NCBI RefSeq assembly: GCF_016495865.1
Contig: NZ_CP054706.1
Span: 1,240,001 to 1,304,000 of the forward strand
DNA length: 64,000 bases
Source of the DNA: Salicibibacter cibi
GTDB lineage: Bacteria > Bacillota > Bacilli > Bacillales > Marinococcaceae
Direction: 5' to 3'
Positions 8,068 through 17,217 of the stretch are shown here, piece after piece. The notes below the pieces were generated by a model that worked only from the letters and a program-made list of their open reading frames with translations, did no database searches and was not told the DNA's origin. Both the position numbers and the translations under genes were made by a program. Within the stretch, counting starts at the first letter, position 1. Each line of letters begins with the position of its first letter.

Positions 8068-8354
8068 AGGGATTGCTGAACAACTTGCAGCTCTCAGCTG
8101 AAGCCGGGATGTCGCTTCCATGGCTTCGCTTTCCGCGGACGAACGGTCAAGCCTCCTCGCGCAAAACCGGCGCTGCGGGGGCTTGACGCGTCCGTTTTTC
8201 CGCTGGAGTCTCGCCATTGCAGCACCGTCCCACCGTACGTTGCCAGAAGTGCAAGGGTTTTTTGCTTATAGGATGAATTCCCTTGCATCCAACTTTGACA
8301 ACACCAACGGAAAATGCTTATGTGCCAGTCTTTTTCCATTATTCAGCAGTCCCT
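8068..8354 (+). mobile_element. MITE M1, copy a
   Basis: A 287 bp non-autonomous element almost identical to copies at 48232-48518 (inverted) and 62907-63194. Its termini are imperfect inverted repeats, AGGGATTGCTGAA on the left and AGGGACTGCTGAA (reverse complement) on the right. It is flanked by the direct repeat ATAT (8064-8067 and 8355-8358), the expected target-site duplication. The right end overlaps the last codons of yhaA. No transposase is encoded; the parent IS is not in this window. Confidence 0.88.
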
Positions 8355-9520
8355 ATATAATGGAGCACAGCTTTGCCAAGCGTTTTGGCGGCAATGAGCA
8401 TGGCCCGCTCATCAAAGTCAAATTTAGGGTGATGGTGGGGGTAATTTTCCTCGCGATCCGGAAAGGCAGCGCCAGTGAAGAAAAATGTCCCTTTCTTTTC
8501 TTTAAGGTACGCGCTGAAGTCTTCTCCTGCCATAATAGGATTTCGTGTTTCCACGCGCTCCACGCCCGGAACAGTTGTCGCTATGGAAGCAAGGTAATCG
8601 TTCGCCTTTGCATCGTTCACGACAGGTGCATATCCACGTTCGTATTGTAAACTTGCTTTTGCCCCCATTGTTTTAGCAGTACCGGTGACGATGGTTTCCA
8701 GTTCTTTCTCAATTTGGGTTCGCACGTCTTCCTTGAATGTGCGTACCGTTCCCACGAGGGAGGCAGTGCCTGCAATCACGTTATAAGGGTTCTCGGCAAC
8801 AAAACTTCCGATGGAAACGACGGCGGACTCAAGGGGATCGACACGTCGGGAAACCAATGTTTGAATGCTGTTCACCATTTGCGATCCAATGACAATCGCG
8901 TCTTTACTCGTGTGGGGAGCAGCACCGTGTCCGCTCACCCCTTCGATATCAATGTAAAAATGGTCGGCCGCAGCCATAAACGGGCCGCTGCGTTGTTGGA
9001 TCGTCCATAGAGGATCCACGGCCCAAAAGTGGGTGCCGAAAATCACATCGACGCCCTCAAGGCATCCGTCCGCGATCATCGGTTCGGCGCCCCCCGGGGC
9101 GTGCTCTTCGGCATGTTGATGAATGAAAACAATCGTACCTTTCAGGTTATCGGCTTGTTCGGTTAATGCCTTCGCCAGTACGAGAAGGGTGGCGGTATGA
9201 CCATCATGCCCACACCCGTGCATCGCTCCATCGACTTTGGATTTATAAGCAACGTCTTTTTGGTCCTGGATGGGCAACGCGTCGAAATCGGCGCGCAAAG
9301 CGATGGTTGGCCCCGGTTTTCCGCCTTTCAGGGTCGCGACAACGCCACGTCCGCCGACGCCTGTTTTGATCGGAAGTCCTAATGCTTTGTGGTAACGGGC
9401 AATATAAGCCGGTGTCTCTACTTCCTTGAAGGAAATTTCAGGGTATTGATGCAAATATCTTCGTATATCAACCATTTCCTGATAATGATCCGTTAACGTT
9501 TGATACAGTTGCTCCTCCAT
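8339..9520 (-). CDS. yhaA: M20-family amidohydrolase YhaA
   Basis: 393 residues. M20D metallopeptidase/N-acyl-amino-acid amidohydrolase signatures include ALRADFDALPI, the metal site HGCGHDGHTA, HQHAEEHAPGGAE, the dimerisation-domain motif VSGHGAAPHTS and the C-terminal metal ligand region NPIMAGEDFSAY. It probably releases amino acids from N-acylated substrates; the real substrate is unknown. The gene follows ecsC in convergent orientation, as yhaA does in B. subtilis. Its last four codons and stop (GTAE-stop) come from the terminal inverted repeat of MITE M1 copy a, so the original C-terminus has been altered. Confidence 0.92.
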   Translation of the reverse strand: MEEQLYQTLTDHYQEMVDIRRYLHQYPEISFKEVETPAYIARYHKALGLPIKTGVGGRGVVATLKGGKPGPTIALRADFDALPIQDQKDVAYKSKVDGAMHGCGHDGHTATLLVLAKALTEQADNLKGTIVFIHQHAEEHAPGGAEPMIADGCLEGVDVIFGTHFWAVDPLWTIQQRSGPFMAAADHFYIDIEGVSGHGAAPHTSKDAIVIGSQMVNSIQTLVSRRVDPLESAVVSIGSFVAENPYNVIAGTASLVGTVRTFKEDVRTQIEKELETIVTGTAKTMGAKASLQYERGYAPVVNDAKANDYLASIATTVPGVERVETRNPIMAGEDFSAYLKEKKGTFFFTGAAFPDREENYPHHHPKFDFDERAMLIAAKTLGKAVLHYIGTAE

Positions 9521-9589
9521 TGTATCACTCCCCCAAAATACGTAGTCGAAAGTGAATGGTGTTCGGCTTCGTATTCCTATTGTAGCATA

Positions 9590-10309
9590 TCATAGCCAAC
9601 CTGGAGAGATTCTCGCAAGGTAGCTGGAAATAACTTGGAAATATCCGGAAAACATCAAAATGCCGAATATAATCATGACGACTCCGCCGATTTGCTGTAC
9701 TTTTGGCAAAAAGCGATTGAGCCGACTGAGCTTATTAAGGGAGCCGGCATAAATCAGTGACACGGCCAAGAATGGAATGCCAAGCCCCATCGAATAAACG
9801 AAGAGCATTCCAGAACCGGCAAGCATGGAACCTTCCTGGCTGGCAAGCGCCAAAATGGAAGCGAGAACAACGCCGATGCAAGGGGTCCACCCTGCTGCAA
9901 AAACAAGTCCAAAGGCGACAGAACCAAAAAAACTCTTTGCTTTTTTCGGCGATTTGTTGCCGAATCGTTTTTCGGTCATAAGCGAACGAAGCGAAATAAT
10001 GCCTGACATTTGCAAACCGAATAGGACAATGATGATACCACCGATTTGTTCAAGGGCGCCGCTGTACATCCGGAACCATTCTCCGATAAGTGTGGCCGAA
10101 GCCCCCATCAATAAAAAAATGACAGTGAAGCCCGCGATAAAACCTAGGCTTCTTGATAAAATAATCTGTCGATCTGCATTAACAGCGCCACCGGATATGC
10201 TTGTTCCTGTAAGTTGTGCTAAAAAAGCCGGGACGAGCGGGAATACGCAAGGAGAGAAAAACGAGACCATACCGGCAAGAAGCGCAATCCCGAGCGAAAT
10301 ATCATCCAT
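9590..10309 (-). CDS. ccdA: cytochrome c biogenesis protein CcdA
   Basis: 239 residues with six predicted membrane helices and the two conserved redox cysteines in FFSPCVFPLVPAF (near residue 21) and AAGWTPCIGVVL (near residue 140). CcdA passes reducing power from cytoplasmic thioredoxin across the membrane to extracytoplasmic thiol proteins needed for cytochrome c maturation and spore formation. GGAGGT precedes the ATG. No other cytochrome c maturation gene is adjacent. Confidence 0.93.
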   Translation of the reverse strand: MDDISLGIALLAGMVSFFSPCVFPLVPAFLAQLTGTSISGGAVNADRQIILSRSLGFIAGFTVIFLLMGASATLIGEWFRMYSGALEQIGGIIIVLFGLQMSGIISLRSLMTEKRFGNKSPKKAKSFFGSVAFGLVFAAGWTPCIGVVLASILALASQEGSMLAGSGMLFVYSMGLGIPFLAVSLIYAGSLNKLSRLNRFLPKVQQIGGVVMIIFGILMFSGYFQVISSYLARISPGWL

Positions 10310-10500
10310 AATGAAACCTCCAAATAAGCCCTATGTATACTGGCGATCCAAACGATGTTCTTCTATCCATCTTATCAATTGTTTGTCCAAAAGATGCAAG
10401 CAAATAAGCATTGTAGTAAAATCGTCAAAAGGGGAAAGTGCAGTTGGTTGCTATGACTATCTTACAACGAATGCTGAAGAAATGAAAAGTTCGAGGGTTT

Positions 10501-10592
10501 TGTAGGTAAGAAAGTATAAATCAACTTTTTTACCTACATAAAGTGGGCGAAGACTTTCGCCATAAAAGCTTGGCGAAAAGCCAAGTTTTCGA
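10501..10592 (+). repeat. R1 double-hairpin repeat, copy a
   Basis: About 92 bp. Hairpin 1 has stem TGTAGGTAA / TTACCTACA. Hairpin 2 pairs CTTTCGCC with GGCGAAAAG around an ATAAAAGCTT loop. Related copies are at 30989-31081, 55714-55808 (inverted) and a shortened one at 25542-25601. It lies just upstream of the LiaF-like gene and may be in its leader. Confidence 0.85.
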
Positions 10593-10609
10593 AGAAGGGG
10601 GGAAGCCAC

Positions 10610-11356
10610 ATGGAACGAAACCGTATGTCTATGGTGTTCATGCTCGTATTGGCGGGCGGTCTTATTTTTAATTTTTTATTGTCGGGAATGAGTTGGTTTG
10701 GTTTTATTCTGCCTTTGCTATTTGTACTAATTGCTTTGTTATGTGTGTTAAATATGCATACAAGCGGCACTTATTTTTTCATGTCGCTATCTGTGGGTCT
10801 TATGGCAGGGTATTGGATACCTATCGGTACCTGGGTATTTCTCTTGGCCATACCGGTGTTATTTTTGTTCATTGCAATGTTTAACAAAACCGGAAAAGTG
10901 ATCGATATTGATAAGGATTTGGACAGAACCGACAAAAGACCAACATCCGAATCGCCACAAACGCAGCTAGTCGTTCCGAAAAGCAAATGGGTGGTGCTCG
11001 GCGATTATAAACTGAAAAAACAGGCATTCTCGATGCAAGATGAGGTAGAATTGAACGTCATTCTAGGTAGCGCCTCCATCGATATGACCCGTGCAATGAT
11101 CGAAGCGGACGCCATGGATTTTGCCGTTATGGACATTCTTGGTGAAACGAAAATAAAATTGCCGGAAGAATGGTCAGCAACTATCGAAATCGTTTCGATG
11201 ATGAGCAGCGTGAAAGTGCTTGGGCATACGGAGGAAGGGATGTTTGATCGCTCGACGCTCCAATTTGGCGACCCGAACCAATCATTCGGTCATTTGAACA
11301 TCAAAGTGACGACTGTGTTGGGCGATGTAAAGATCTCGCAGAAAAAACAGAAATAG
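10610..11356 (+). CDS. LiaF-like cell-envelope stress protein
   Basis: 248 residues. The N-terminal third carries closely packed hydrophobic helices (residues about 6-30, 34-48, 54-70 and 72-88). The C-terminal half is a soluble beta-solenoid-like domain of the type found in LiaF and cell-wall-active-antibiotic response proteins: FSMQDEVELNVILGSASIDMTRA and LGDVKISQ. LiaF inhibits the LiaRS envelope-stress system in B. subtilis, but no liaS or liaR is adjacent here, so its partner is unknown. The ribosome site GGGGGG precedes ATG 10610. A MITE is inserted directly after the stop codon. Confidence 0.8.
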   Translation: MERNRMSMVFMLVLAGGLIFNFLLSGMSWFGFILPLLFVLIALLCVLNMHTSGTYFFMSLSVGLMAGYWIPIGTWVFLLAIPVLFLFIAMFNKTGKVIDIDKDLDRTDKRPTSESPQTQLVVPKSKWVVLGDYKLKKQAFSMQDEVELNVILGSASIDMTRAMIEADAMDFAVMDILGETKIKLPEEWSATIEIVSMMSSVKVLGHTEEGMFDRSTLQFGDPNQSFGHLNIKVTTVLGDVKISQKKQK

Positions 11357-11363
11357 ACCATTT

Positions 11364-11594
11364 GGCTCTTCATCAAAGTCTATCGTTGATAATAATGATG
11401 GGAACAACGCTCGCTAGCGAAGGAAAAACACGAAGACTCCTGTGGGAAAGCGTAGTGGGAAGACCCCGCAGAAAAAAGCGAATTTCTTTTTTCGAGGAGG
11501 CTGAGCTTGGGGCCCACGGAAAGCGTAGTGTTTTTCCGTAGCGGTTATCATAGTGCATAATCCATTTGGCAACCATAGATTTTAGTGTTGACCC
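11364..11594 (+). mobile_element. MITE M2 (ISL3-like ends), copy a
   Basis: A 231 bp element with imperfect terminal inverted repeats (left GGCTCTTCATCAAAGTCTAT, right end CCATAGATTTTAGTGTTGACCC reading inward as its relative). It is flanked by a perfect 8 bp target duplication GACCATTT at 11356-11363 and 11595-11602. GGCTCTTC-type ends and 8 bp duplications are typical of ISL3-family elements. The left duplication begins at the last base of the liaF-like stop codon. No transposase is encoded. Confidence 0.85.
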
Positions 11595-11673
11595 GACCAT
11601 TTTTATGGGATAATCTCTACGCATTTTTAACGTTTTTCCATTAGCTTACATGTTTTTGTGGAAACTTCTGTAT

Positions 11674-11679
11674 TATAAT
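11674..11679 (+). promoter_or_regulatory. pbpF -10 box
   Basis: A consensus TATAAT lies 30 bases before the pbpF start. No good -35 is visible at standard spacing. Confidence 0.5.
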
Positions 11680-11708
11680 GGGGGAGAGTCGAATGTTTGG
11701 AGGAAATA

Positions 11709-13871
11709 ATGAAACGGTTTAATAAAAGCATCTATATTACGATCGTTGTTATTCTTTCCACGCTTGTGATTGCGGTAGGCAGCTACGCGCTGGCGCTGAT
11801 TGCCGGCAGTATATTGGTGGATGAAGACAAGCTCGACTTCCCTGAGACGACAACTTTGGTCGATGATAACGGCGAGGAACTGGGCCGCTTATTTACCGAA
11901 GACCGTGAAAAGATATCCATCAATGAAGTGCCTGAACATGTCCAGGAAGCGTTTCTTGCTGTCGAAGACCATCGCTTTTACGAACATCAAGGCATTGATT
12001 TTTGGGCGATCGGGCGTGCGCTTTATCGAGACGTACTTGCCGGAGCAAAAGTAGAGGGGGGCAGCACGCTTACCCAACAACTGGCAAAGAATGTTTTTCT
12101 GGATCAGGATCAGACGTGGATGCGCAAAACAAAAGAAGTGTTGATCAGCATGAATCTGGAAAGGAAATATAGCAAGGAAACGATACTTGAAATGTATGTA
12201 AACCAAATTTACTATGGCCATGGAACGTACGGAATTTCTCGTGCAGCTGAAACATATTTTGACAAACCGGTAAGCGAGTTGAACGTGGCAGAAGGAGCGA
12301 TGCTTGCTGCAATTCCTAAAGCGCCGTACAATTATTCCCCGGCTGCTGATGAAGAAGAAGCGGAGGTGCGCCGCAATACGGTGCTTGCGTTGATGGAACA
12401 GCATGGATTTATTGATGAAAACGAGCAAGAAGTCGCGGAGGGAGAGCCGATTTCTCCGGAATTACATGAAAAACCGGCGATGGACGAGTCCCTATATACC
12501 TATGTTGATATGGTTGTCGAGGAAGGGCGTGATCGCTTCGATCTCAGCGAAAACGAATTGATCACCGGCGGGTATACCATTCAACTTCCGATTGATGCCG
12601 AGATGCAGAAAGCTTCCCATGAAGTGATCCAAGATCAAAACCATTTTCCGGGAGATAATGAAAATGTGCAAGCTTCCTTTGCGTTGCTCGACAATTCCAC
12701 CGGCGCGGTGCAAGCGATTCACGGCGGCAGGGACTATGTGCGGAAAGGATTGAACCGAGCCCTCGTCCCCAGGCAACCCGGATCTGCATTCAAACCGATT
12801 TCCGTCTTCGCACCTGCGCTTTATTCAGGAGATTACAAGCCGTACTCGATGTTGCAGGACGAAGAAATCGTCTATGAAGATTATGATGATTACGCGCCAC
12901 AAAACATAAGCGGTGAATATAGCGGTACAATGACAATGAGAGATGCCGTTGTGCAGTCGGCGAATGCACCTGCCGTTTGGTTGCTTGATCAAATGGGGGT
13001 TGAGCAAGGAAAAGAATGGGCGGAGCAAGCGGTGCACCCATTTGATGATGAAGGCTTATCCGTTGCGTTGGGAGGGCTTTCTGATGGCGTATCCCCGTTA
13101 GACATGGCAGAAGCTTATACAACTTTTTCCAACGATGGCGTGAAAACCGAGCCATATTTTATTTCTAAAATTGACAATAGCGACGGTAGAGAAGTATTTG
13201 TTCATGATACCGAAATCGAGAGACTGCTGAGCGAGCAAGATGCTTGGTATATGACACGGATGTTGGAAGATGTCGTCAGTGAAGGCACCGGTCAAAGTGG
13301 AGAAACGGATCATGCATTGGCTGGGAAAACCGGAACGACCGGATTTGAAGAAGTCGAAGGGGCTAATCGTGATGCCTGGTTTGTCGGCTATACGCCTGCG
13401 TATACAGGTGCTCTCTGGATGGGGCATGATGACACGACGGAAGAGCAATATTTGGAAGGCGGAAGTTCCTATCCGACGGCGATGTTCAAGTCGATTTTAA
13501 ATCATGAGACGGTGGATCAAGAAGCGGTTGCATTCAGCAAGCCCGAGGGTGTTGAAGATCTGGAACCGCCTGTCCGGTTGGCGTCTGTGGATGATCTTAC
13601 GGCAGGATTGACCTTGCAAGGAGAAGGGTTTTTGAATGTTGAATTGCAGTGGACGGAAGCCGAAGATGAACGACTCGTGTATAACATTTATGAAGTGGAT
13701 GATGGAGAGCAAAATAAAGTCGGTGAAGCGGAAGGAGAAGGTTCGTACACCGTGAGCGGGGCAAATATGTTCTCGTTGAACGAATATATAGTTGTTCCAT
13801 ATAACCCTCAAACCGGCCAGGAAGGAGAACCATCGAATGTCGCGGATGTTCATCTTGCTTCGTGGTTCTAG
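11709..13871 (+). CDS. pbpF: bifunctional class A penicillin-binding protein (PbpF-type)
   Basis: 720 residues from ATG 11709, directly after GGAGGAAATA. One N-terminal membrane anchor (ITIVVILSTLVIAVGSYALALIAG) leads into a GT51 glycosyltransferase domain with EDHRFYEHQGID, GGSTLTQQLAKN and RKTKEVLISMNLERKYSK. The transpeptidase domain follows, with PGSAFKP (catalytic Ser-x-x-Lys), SANAPA (SxN) and KTGTTG. A C-terminal extension of about 90 acidic residues resembles an FN3-like domain. It polymerises and cross-links peptidoglycan outside the membrane. pbpF upstream of hemEHY matches B. subtilis, where PbpF acts in forespore and spore germination. Confidence 0.9.
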   Translation: MKRFNKSIYITIVVILSTLVIAVGSYALALIAGSILVDEDKLDFPETTTLVDDNGEELGRLFTEDREKISINEVPEHVQEAFLAVEDHRFYEHQGIDFWAIGRALYRDVLAGAKVEGGSTLTQQLAKNVFLDQDQTWMRKTKEVLISMNLERKYSKETILEMYVNQIYYGHGTYGISRAAETYFDKPVSELNVAEGAMLAAIPKAPYNYSPAADEEEAEVRRNTVLALMEQHGFIDENEQEVAEGEPISPELHEKPAMDESLYTYVDMVVEEGRDRFDLSENELITGGYTIQLPIDAEMQKASHEVIQDQNHFPGDNENVQASFALLDNSTGAVQAIHGGRDYVRKGLNRALVPRQPGSAFKPISVFAPALYSGDYKPYSMLQDEEIVYEDYDDYAPQNISGEYSGTMTMRDAVVQSANAPAVWLLDQMGVEQGKEWAEQAVHPFDDEGLSVALGGLSDGVSPLDMAEAYTTFSNDGVKTEPYFISKIDNSDGREVFVHDTEIERLLSEQDAWYMTRMLEDVVSEGTGQSGETDHALAGKTGTTGFEEVEGANRDAWFVGYTPAYTGALWMGHDDTTEEQYLEGGSSYPTAMFKSILNHETVDQEAVAFSKPEGVEDLEPPVRLASVDDLTAGLTLQGEGFLNVELQWTEAEDERLVYNIYEVDDGEQNKVGEAEGEGSYTVSGANMFSLNEYIVVPYNPQTGQEGEPSNVADVHLASWF

Positions 13872-14289
13872 CACCGGGGGAGCGGCGCCCTCAGGGGGCG
13901 GTTTACGGACTGAAAAGTGGGAAACCGATCGCATCACCGTAAACCGGTAGACCGTTTTTTGTTCGGATCTGGTGCCGCTCGATAGTGAGGTAAGCGTGGA
14001 TCGTTTCATGGCGCCTGTATTGGTGGGCTGCTCGTTTCGGTCACCATATGGAGGATTCATGGATCCCGAACCCGCCGCGTAAAACCGTTTTCGGCCCTCA
14101 TGACCGCCCCGTAGCGACAGTTTTGATTAACCGCTAGTTAACCGCTGCCCGCTTCGGTCTCCATCCCCCGCTCTATACGACCGTCCCAACGAGCCCATAG
14201 CCCATCTAACGGGGCTTTTTTTCTACATAAAAACAAATATGTGAAGAAACAATAATAGAAGCCGTCTGTGCAGAAAGGAAGGAAACATT
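13872..14289 (+). other. intergenic region after pbpF
   Basis: About 420 bases with no gene. It holds several degenerate GTTTCATGGCGCC and TTTCGGTC(A)CCAT motifs that recur around 26420 and 31640, GTAAACCG repeats, and a terminator near 14199. Confidence 0.5.
14199..14222 (+). terminator. terminator downstream of pbpF region
   Basis: Short stem AGCCC / GGGCT (14199-14203 with 14212-14216) followed by seven T residues. Confidence 0.6.
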
Positions 14290-15138
14290 ATGAGCGAACA
14301 GGAACAAGTAAATTATGGACCCTCCGGCGTTAGGCTCCCGATGACGTCGAAAAACGATGGACTTTTAGAACAAGTGACATCGGATGTGCATTGCCTTACG
14401 ATAAAAATTACAAACGTTTGTTTTATCGGAGATGTAACGAGCGGCTGGGTGTTGGTGGATACGGGTATGCCGAATTGCAAAGAGGATTTAATTACCGCTT
14501 TGCAAAATGAATTCGGTCAATTTAATCCCCCTCAGGCGATTATTCTCACGCATGGGCACTTCGACCATGTCGGTGCAGTCGCTGAACTGGTGGATGAATG
14601 GAAGGTGCCGGTTTATGCGCATACCAAGGAATTGCCTTTTTTAACAGGGGAAAAAGATTATCCCGAGCCCGATACGAGCGTCGAAGGGGGATTCGTTGCC
14701 AAATCATCGAAAGCTTTTCCGAATGAAGCGATTCAGTTGGGAAGCGCCGTGCAACCGCTCCCCGAACAAGGGAGAGTGCCTTATTTGGGTGAGTGGCAAT
14801 GGGTGCATACCCCCGGTCATGCGCCGGGTCAAATTGCGCTTTTTCGGGAAAGAGATCGCCTGCTTGTTTCGGGAGACGCTGTTATCACGGTCAAACAAGA
14901 CGAATTGAACAAAGTGTACAATCAGACACAGGAACTTCAGGGTCCGCCGAGATACCTTACAACTGACTGGGATGCAGCGAAAAAATCAGCAGAAACGCTA
15001 TATAACCTTAATCCGGAGATCATTGTTCCCGGCCACGGCGTTCCCATGTTCGGCCAAGAGTTGCACTCTCAATTTAAATCGCTGATCCAAAATTTTGATC
15101 AGAAAGCCGTCCCCGATAAAGGGAAATATCTTCATTAA
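14290..15138 (+). CDS. MBL-fold metallo-hydrolase
   Basis: 282 residues. Metallo-beta-lactamase fold with the metal-binding HxHxDH motif THGHFDHVGAV near residue 92, downstream ligands in HTPGHAPGQI and SGDAVI, and a last histidine in IVPGHGVPM. The stand-alone domain with no extra nucleic-acid-binding region fits a small-molecule hydrolase (glyoxalase II-like, lactonase or thioesterase). The substrate cannot be told. It has its own ribosome site (AGAAAGGAAGGAAAC) and no obvious operon partner; the chemoreceptor gene next to it is convergent. Confidence 0.85.
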   Translation: MSEQEQVNYGPSGVRLPMTSKNDGLLEQVTSDVHCLTIKITNVCFIGDVTSGWVLVDTGMPNCKEDLITALQNEFGQFNPPQAIILTHGHFDHVGAVAELVDEWKVPVYAHTKELPFLTGEKDYPEPDTSVEGGFVAKSSKAFPNEAIQLGSAVQPLPEQGRVPYLGEWQWVHTPGHAPGQIALFRERDRLLVSGDAVITVKQDELNKVYNQTQELQGPPRYLTTDWDAAKKSAETLYNLNPEIIVPGHGVPMFGQELHSQFKSLIQNFDQKAVPDKGKYLH

Positions 15139-15242
15139 GCATTTTCATTCATCTATAAAACTCCGACCTATTAGGGGGCAACTTGTGGTGGGTGATGGAG
15201 GTAGAATAAAAATTGGACAAACATAGAGTGTAACTCGATTAA

Positions 15243-15272
15243 TTGGCGCCACAACCGTCTGGGTGGCGCCAA
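15243..15272. terminator. strong inverted repeat between convergent genes
   Basis: Perfect 10 bp repeat TTGGCGCCAC / GTGGCGCCAA with a 10-base loop between the hydrolase and chemoreceptor stop codons. It has no T-run, so intrinsic termination is only probable. Confidence 0.5.
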
Positions 15273-15325
15273 ATATTAGCCACATCCCATTATTTGGCAC
15301 CGCAACTGGCCAAACGTTCCCATTT

Positions 15326-17008
15326 TCAAATGTTGAACTTAGAAATTTGCCCGTCCAATTCATTAGCCACTGCTGCCAACTCTTGGGATGCCTGGTTGAT
15401 GGATTCCATGGTTGCCGCCTGTTCTTCGATGGCAGCGGAAATTGCAGCGCTGTTATCCGTGGCATGGGTGGAGTTTTTTTGGACTTCCTCGGTATGGCTA
15501 AGGATCAATTGGCTTTTTTCAGTCACTTGTTTGATTAGCGTATCAATGGTGTCGGCCTTCCGGACAACGGCAGTAAAAGAGGCAAGAATGGCTTGATAGG
15601 CATTGTACATTTCTTCGATCGTTTTTTCGCCGGCAACAATGAGCGAAGTGCTTTGCCGAGATTGTTCTACGGACTTCTCCACATTCCCGGTCATCATTTC
15701 GATCGTCTTGGAGATGTCCTGGGTTGCTTCTTCACTTTCGGTCGCCAGTTTACGCACTTCATTTGCGACGACCGCAAACCCTTTGCCTGCTTCTCCTGCA
15801 CGTGCCGCTTCTATATTTGCATTCAATGCAAGCAAGTTTGTTTGTCCGGAGATATCTTTAATAAGGGTGATTACATCCTCAATATCTCGGGAAGCCTCAC
15901 CAAGGGACTCAATGGAATGGGCATTCGCTTCATTTTGAATGCGAATGCTTTGCATGCTCTCCAACGCTTCTTTTAATATTTTTAAGCCGTCGGCCGCCTG
16001 ATCGTTTGAGCGATTGCTTTCCGTGACAATTTCCTGTACGGCAGTATACACACGAGAAAGTTCCTCTTCCATCGATTGAAACGTCTCCCTTGAATCACGG
16101 ATGGATTGATCAAGGCCGACTTGCATCTCGGTGATTTCTTGAACGGAACCGGCTACTTCTTGTGAGCCGGCGTTTACTTCTTCTGCTGAAGCGACCAACT
16201 CTTCACTCGACGCAGCCACCGTTTGGGATGCTGAGGACACGCCTTTTACCATGTTTCCGAGATTCTCGGTCATAGCGTTTATCTCATCCGATAGGGAAGC
16301 CAGTTCATCACGCCCTTCAACAGGGAGTGGCTCCACATTCAAGTGTCCGGCACTTACCTGTGTTGTTCTTCTCGCGATGCGTTCGATCTTTTTCTGCATT
16401 CTTCCTGCAAAAATGATGAAGATTGTTACACCAATGATTACCGCAGCCCCCGCGGCAACGATGCTTGATAATACAGCATAGAACATCATTTCTTGCGCAG
16501 ACTCATTGGCTTCCTCCAGATTGTCCGTAAAATAGGACTGAAGATTCCCGGCGCGTTCATTGATGTTGGATGTCAAAAACTCCATGTCGGCCATTGCCGT
16601 TTCATCGGGCAATACTTGCAGGTTAATATAATGGGAGACGCGGGAATTAAACATTTCGTTTTGTACATTAAGATGATGCAACTCTTCGCTACTGTATGCC
16701 GTGTTGGTCCCGTTCTCCAAATTTCTTAGGTGCTCATTCATTATTGCATCTAGCGTTTCGTAGTAGTCAAAATCAGGGTCTTCCTGAAACTGCAGATCAG
16801 AGATAAATATGTATTTTTCCTGAAAGGTGTGCGAAGCATCTTTCGCATCGATAACATAAGAACGCCACTGATCCATTTCTTCCACTCGGTCATTAATATC
16901 CATAATTTGGACAAAAATAAAAACAAATCCACTTACAAAGCACAGCGTTGTGGCAAGTAAAATAGACAACAGTTTTGTTCGAATGCGGGTAGGTTGATAA
17001 AATTTCAC
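15326..17008 (-). CDS. methyl-accepting chemotaxis protein
   Basis: 560 residues starting at GTG 17008 after GGAGGG. A first membrane helix ([21 protein letters not shown]) precedes an extracellular four-helix-type sensor of about 140 residues, then a second helix ([23 protein letters not shown]), a HAMP linker and a long coiled-coil signalling domain. The hairpin tip is the canonical [19 protein letters not shown] followed by [13 protein letters not shown], which contacts CheA/CheW. The ligand is unknown. No che genes are adjacent. Confidence 0.95.
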   Translation of the reverse strand: MKFYQPTRIRTKLLSILLATTLCFVSGFVFIFVQIMDINDRVEEMDQWRSYVIDAKDASHTFQEKYIFISDLQFQEDPDFDYYETLDAIMNEHLRNLENGTNTAYSSEELHHLNVQNEMFNSRVSHYINLQVLPDETAMADMEFLTSNINERAGNLQSYFTDNLEEANESAQEMMFYAVLSSIVAAGAAVIIGVTIFIIFAGRMQKKIERIARRTTQVSAGHLNVEPLPVEGRDELASLSDEINAMTENLGNMVKGVSSASQTVAASSEELVASAEEVNAGSQEVAGSVQEITEMQVGLDQSIRDSRETFQSMEEELSRVYTAVQEIVTESNRSNDQAADGLKILKEALESMQSIRIQNEANAHSIESLGEASRDIEDVITLIKDISGQTNLLALNANIEAARAGEAGKGFAVVANEVRKLATESEEATQDISKTIEMMTGNVEKSVEQSRQSTSLIVAGEKTIEEMYNAYQAILASFTAVVRKADTIDTLIKQVTEKSQLILSHTEEVQKNSTHATDNSAAISAAIEEQAATMESINQASQELAAVANELDGQISKFNI

Positions 17009-17217
17009 GATTTTCCCTCCAAATGATTCAAGGTTCTACGATTTTATGAACTTTAGCCTAGGATGAACGGTCATACAAGACATCTGCAGTTGTTTATGAT
17101 AAAAAAGGAATAGAAGCGTTATGCTCATCGCTAGCAACTACGGAGCTTTGGACGGACTCATAAATAATATCGGCTAGTTGGGTGCAATTATGAAGAGAAG
17201 ATGAAAGGATGTTCGCG
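17009..17217 (+). other. divergent intergenic region before hemE
   Basis: About 210 bases between the divergent chemoreceptor and hemE. No RNA gene or clear promoter pair is recognised; a TTGGAC at 17148 is a possible -35. Confidence 0.35.

Noticed and set aside
11889..12428. 179-codon open frame antisense to pbpF
   Set aside because: pbpF is a full, recognisable class A PBP on the other strand; the antisense frame shows no domain and no start context.
14041..14220. Possible small RNA gene after pbpF
   Set aside because: Several GC-rich motifs and a terminator are present but no promoter or recognisable RNA family could be identified.
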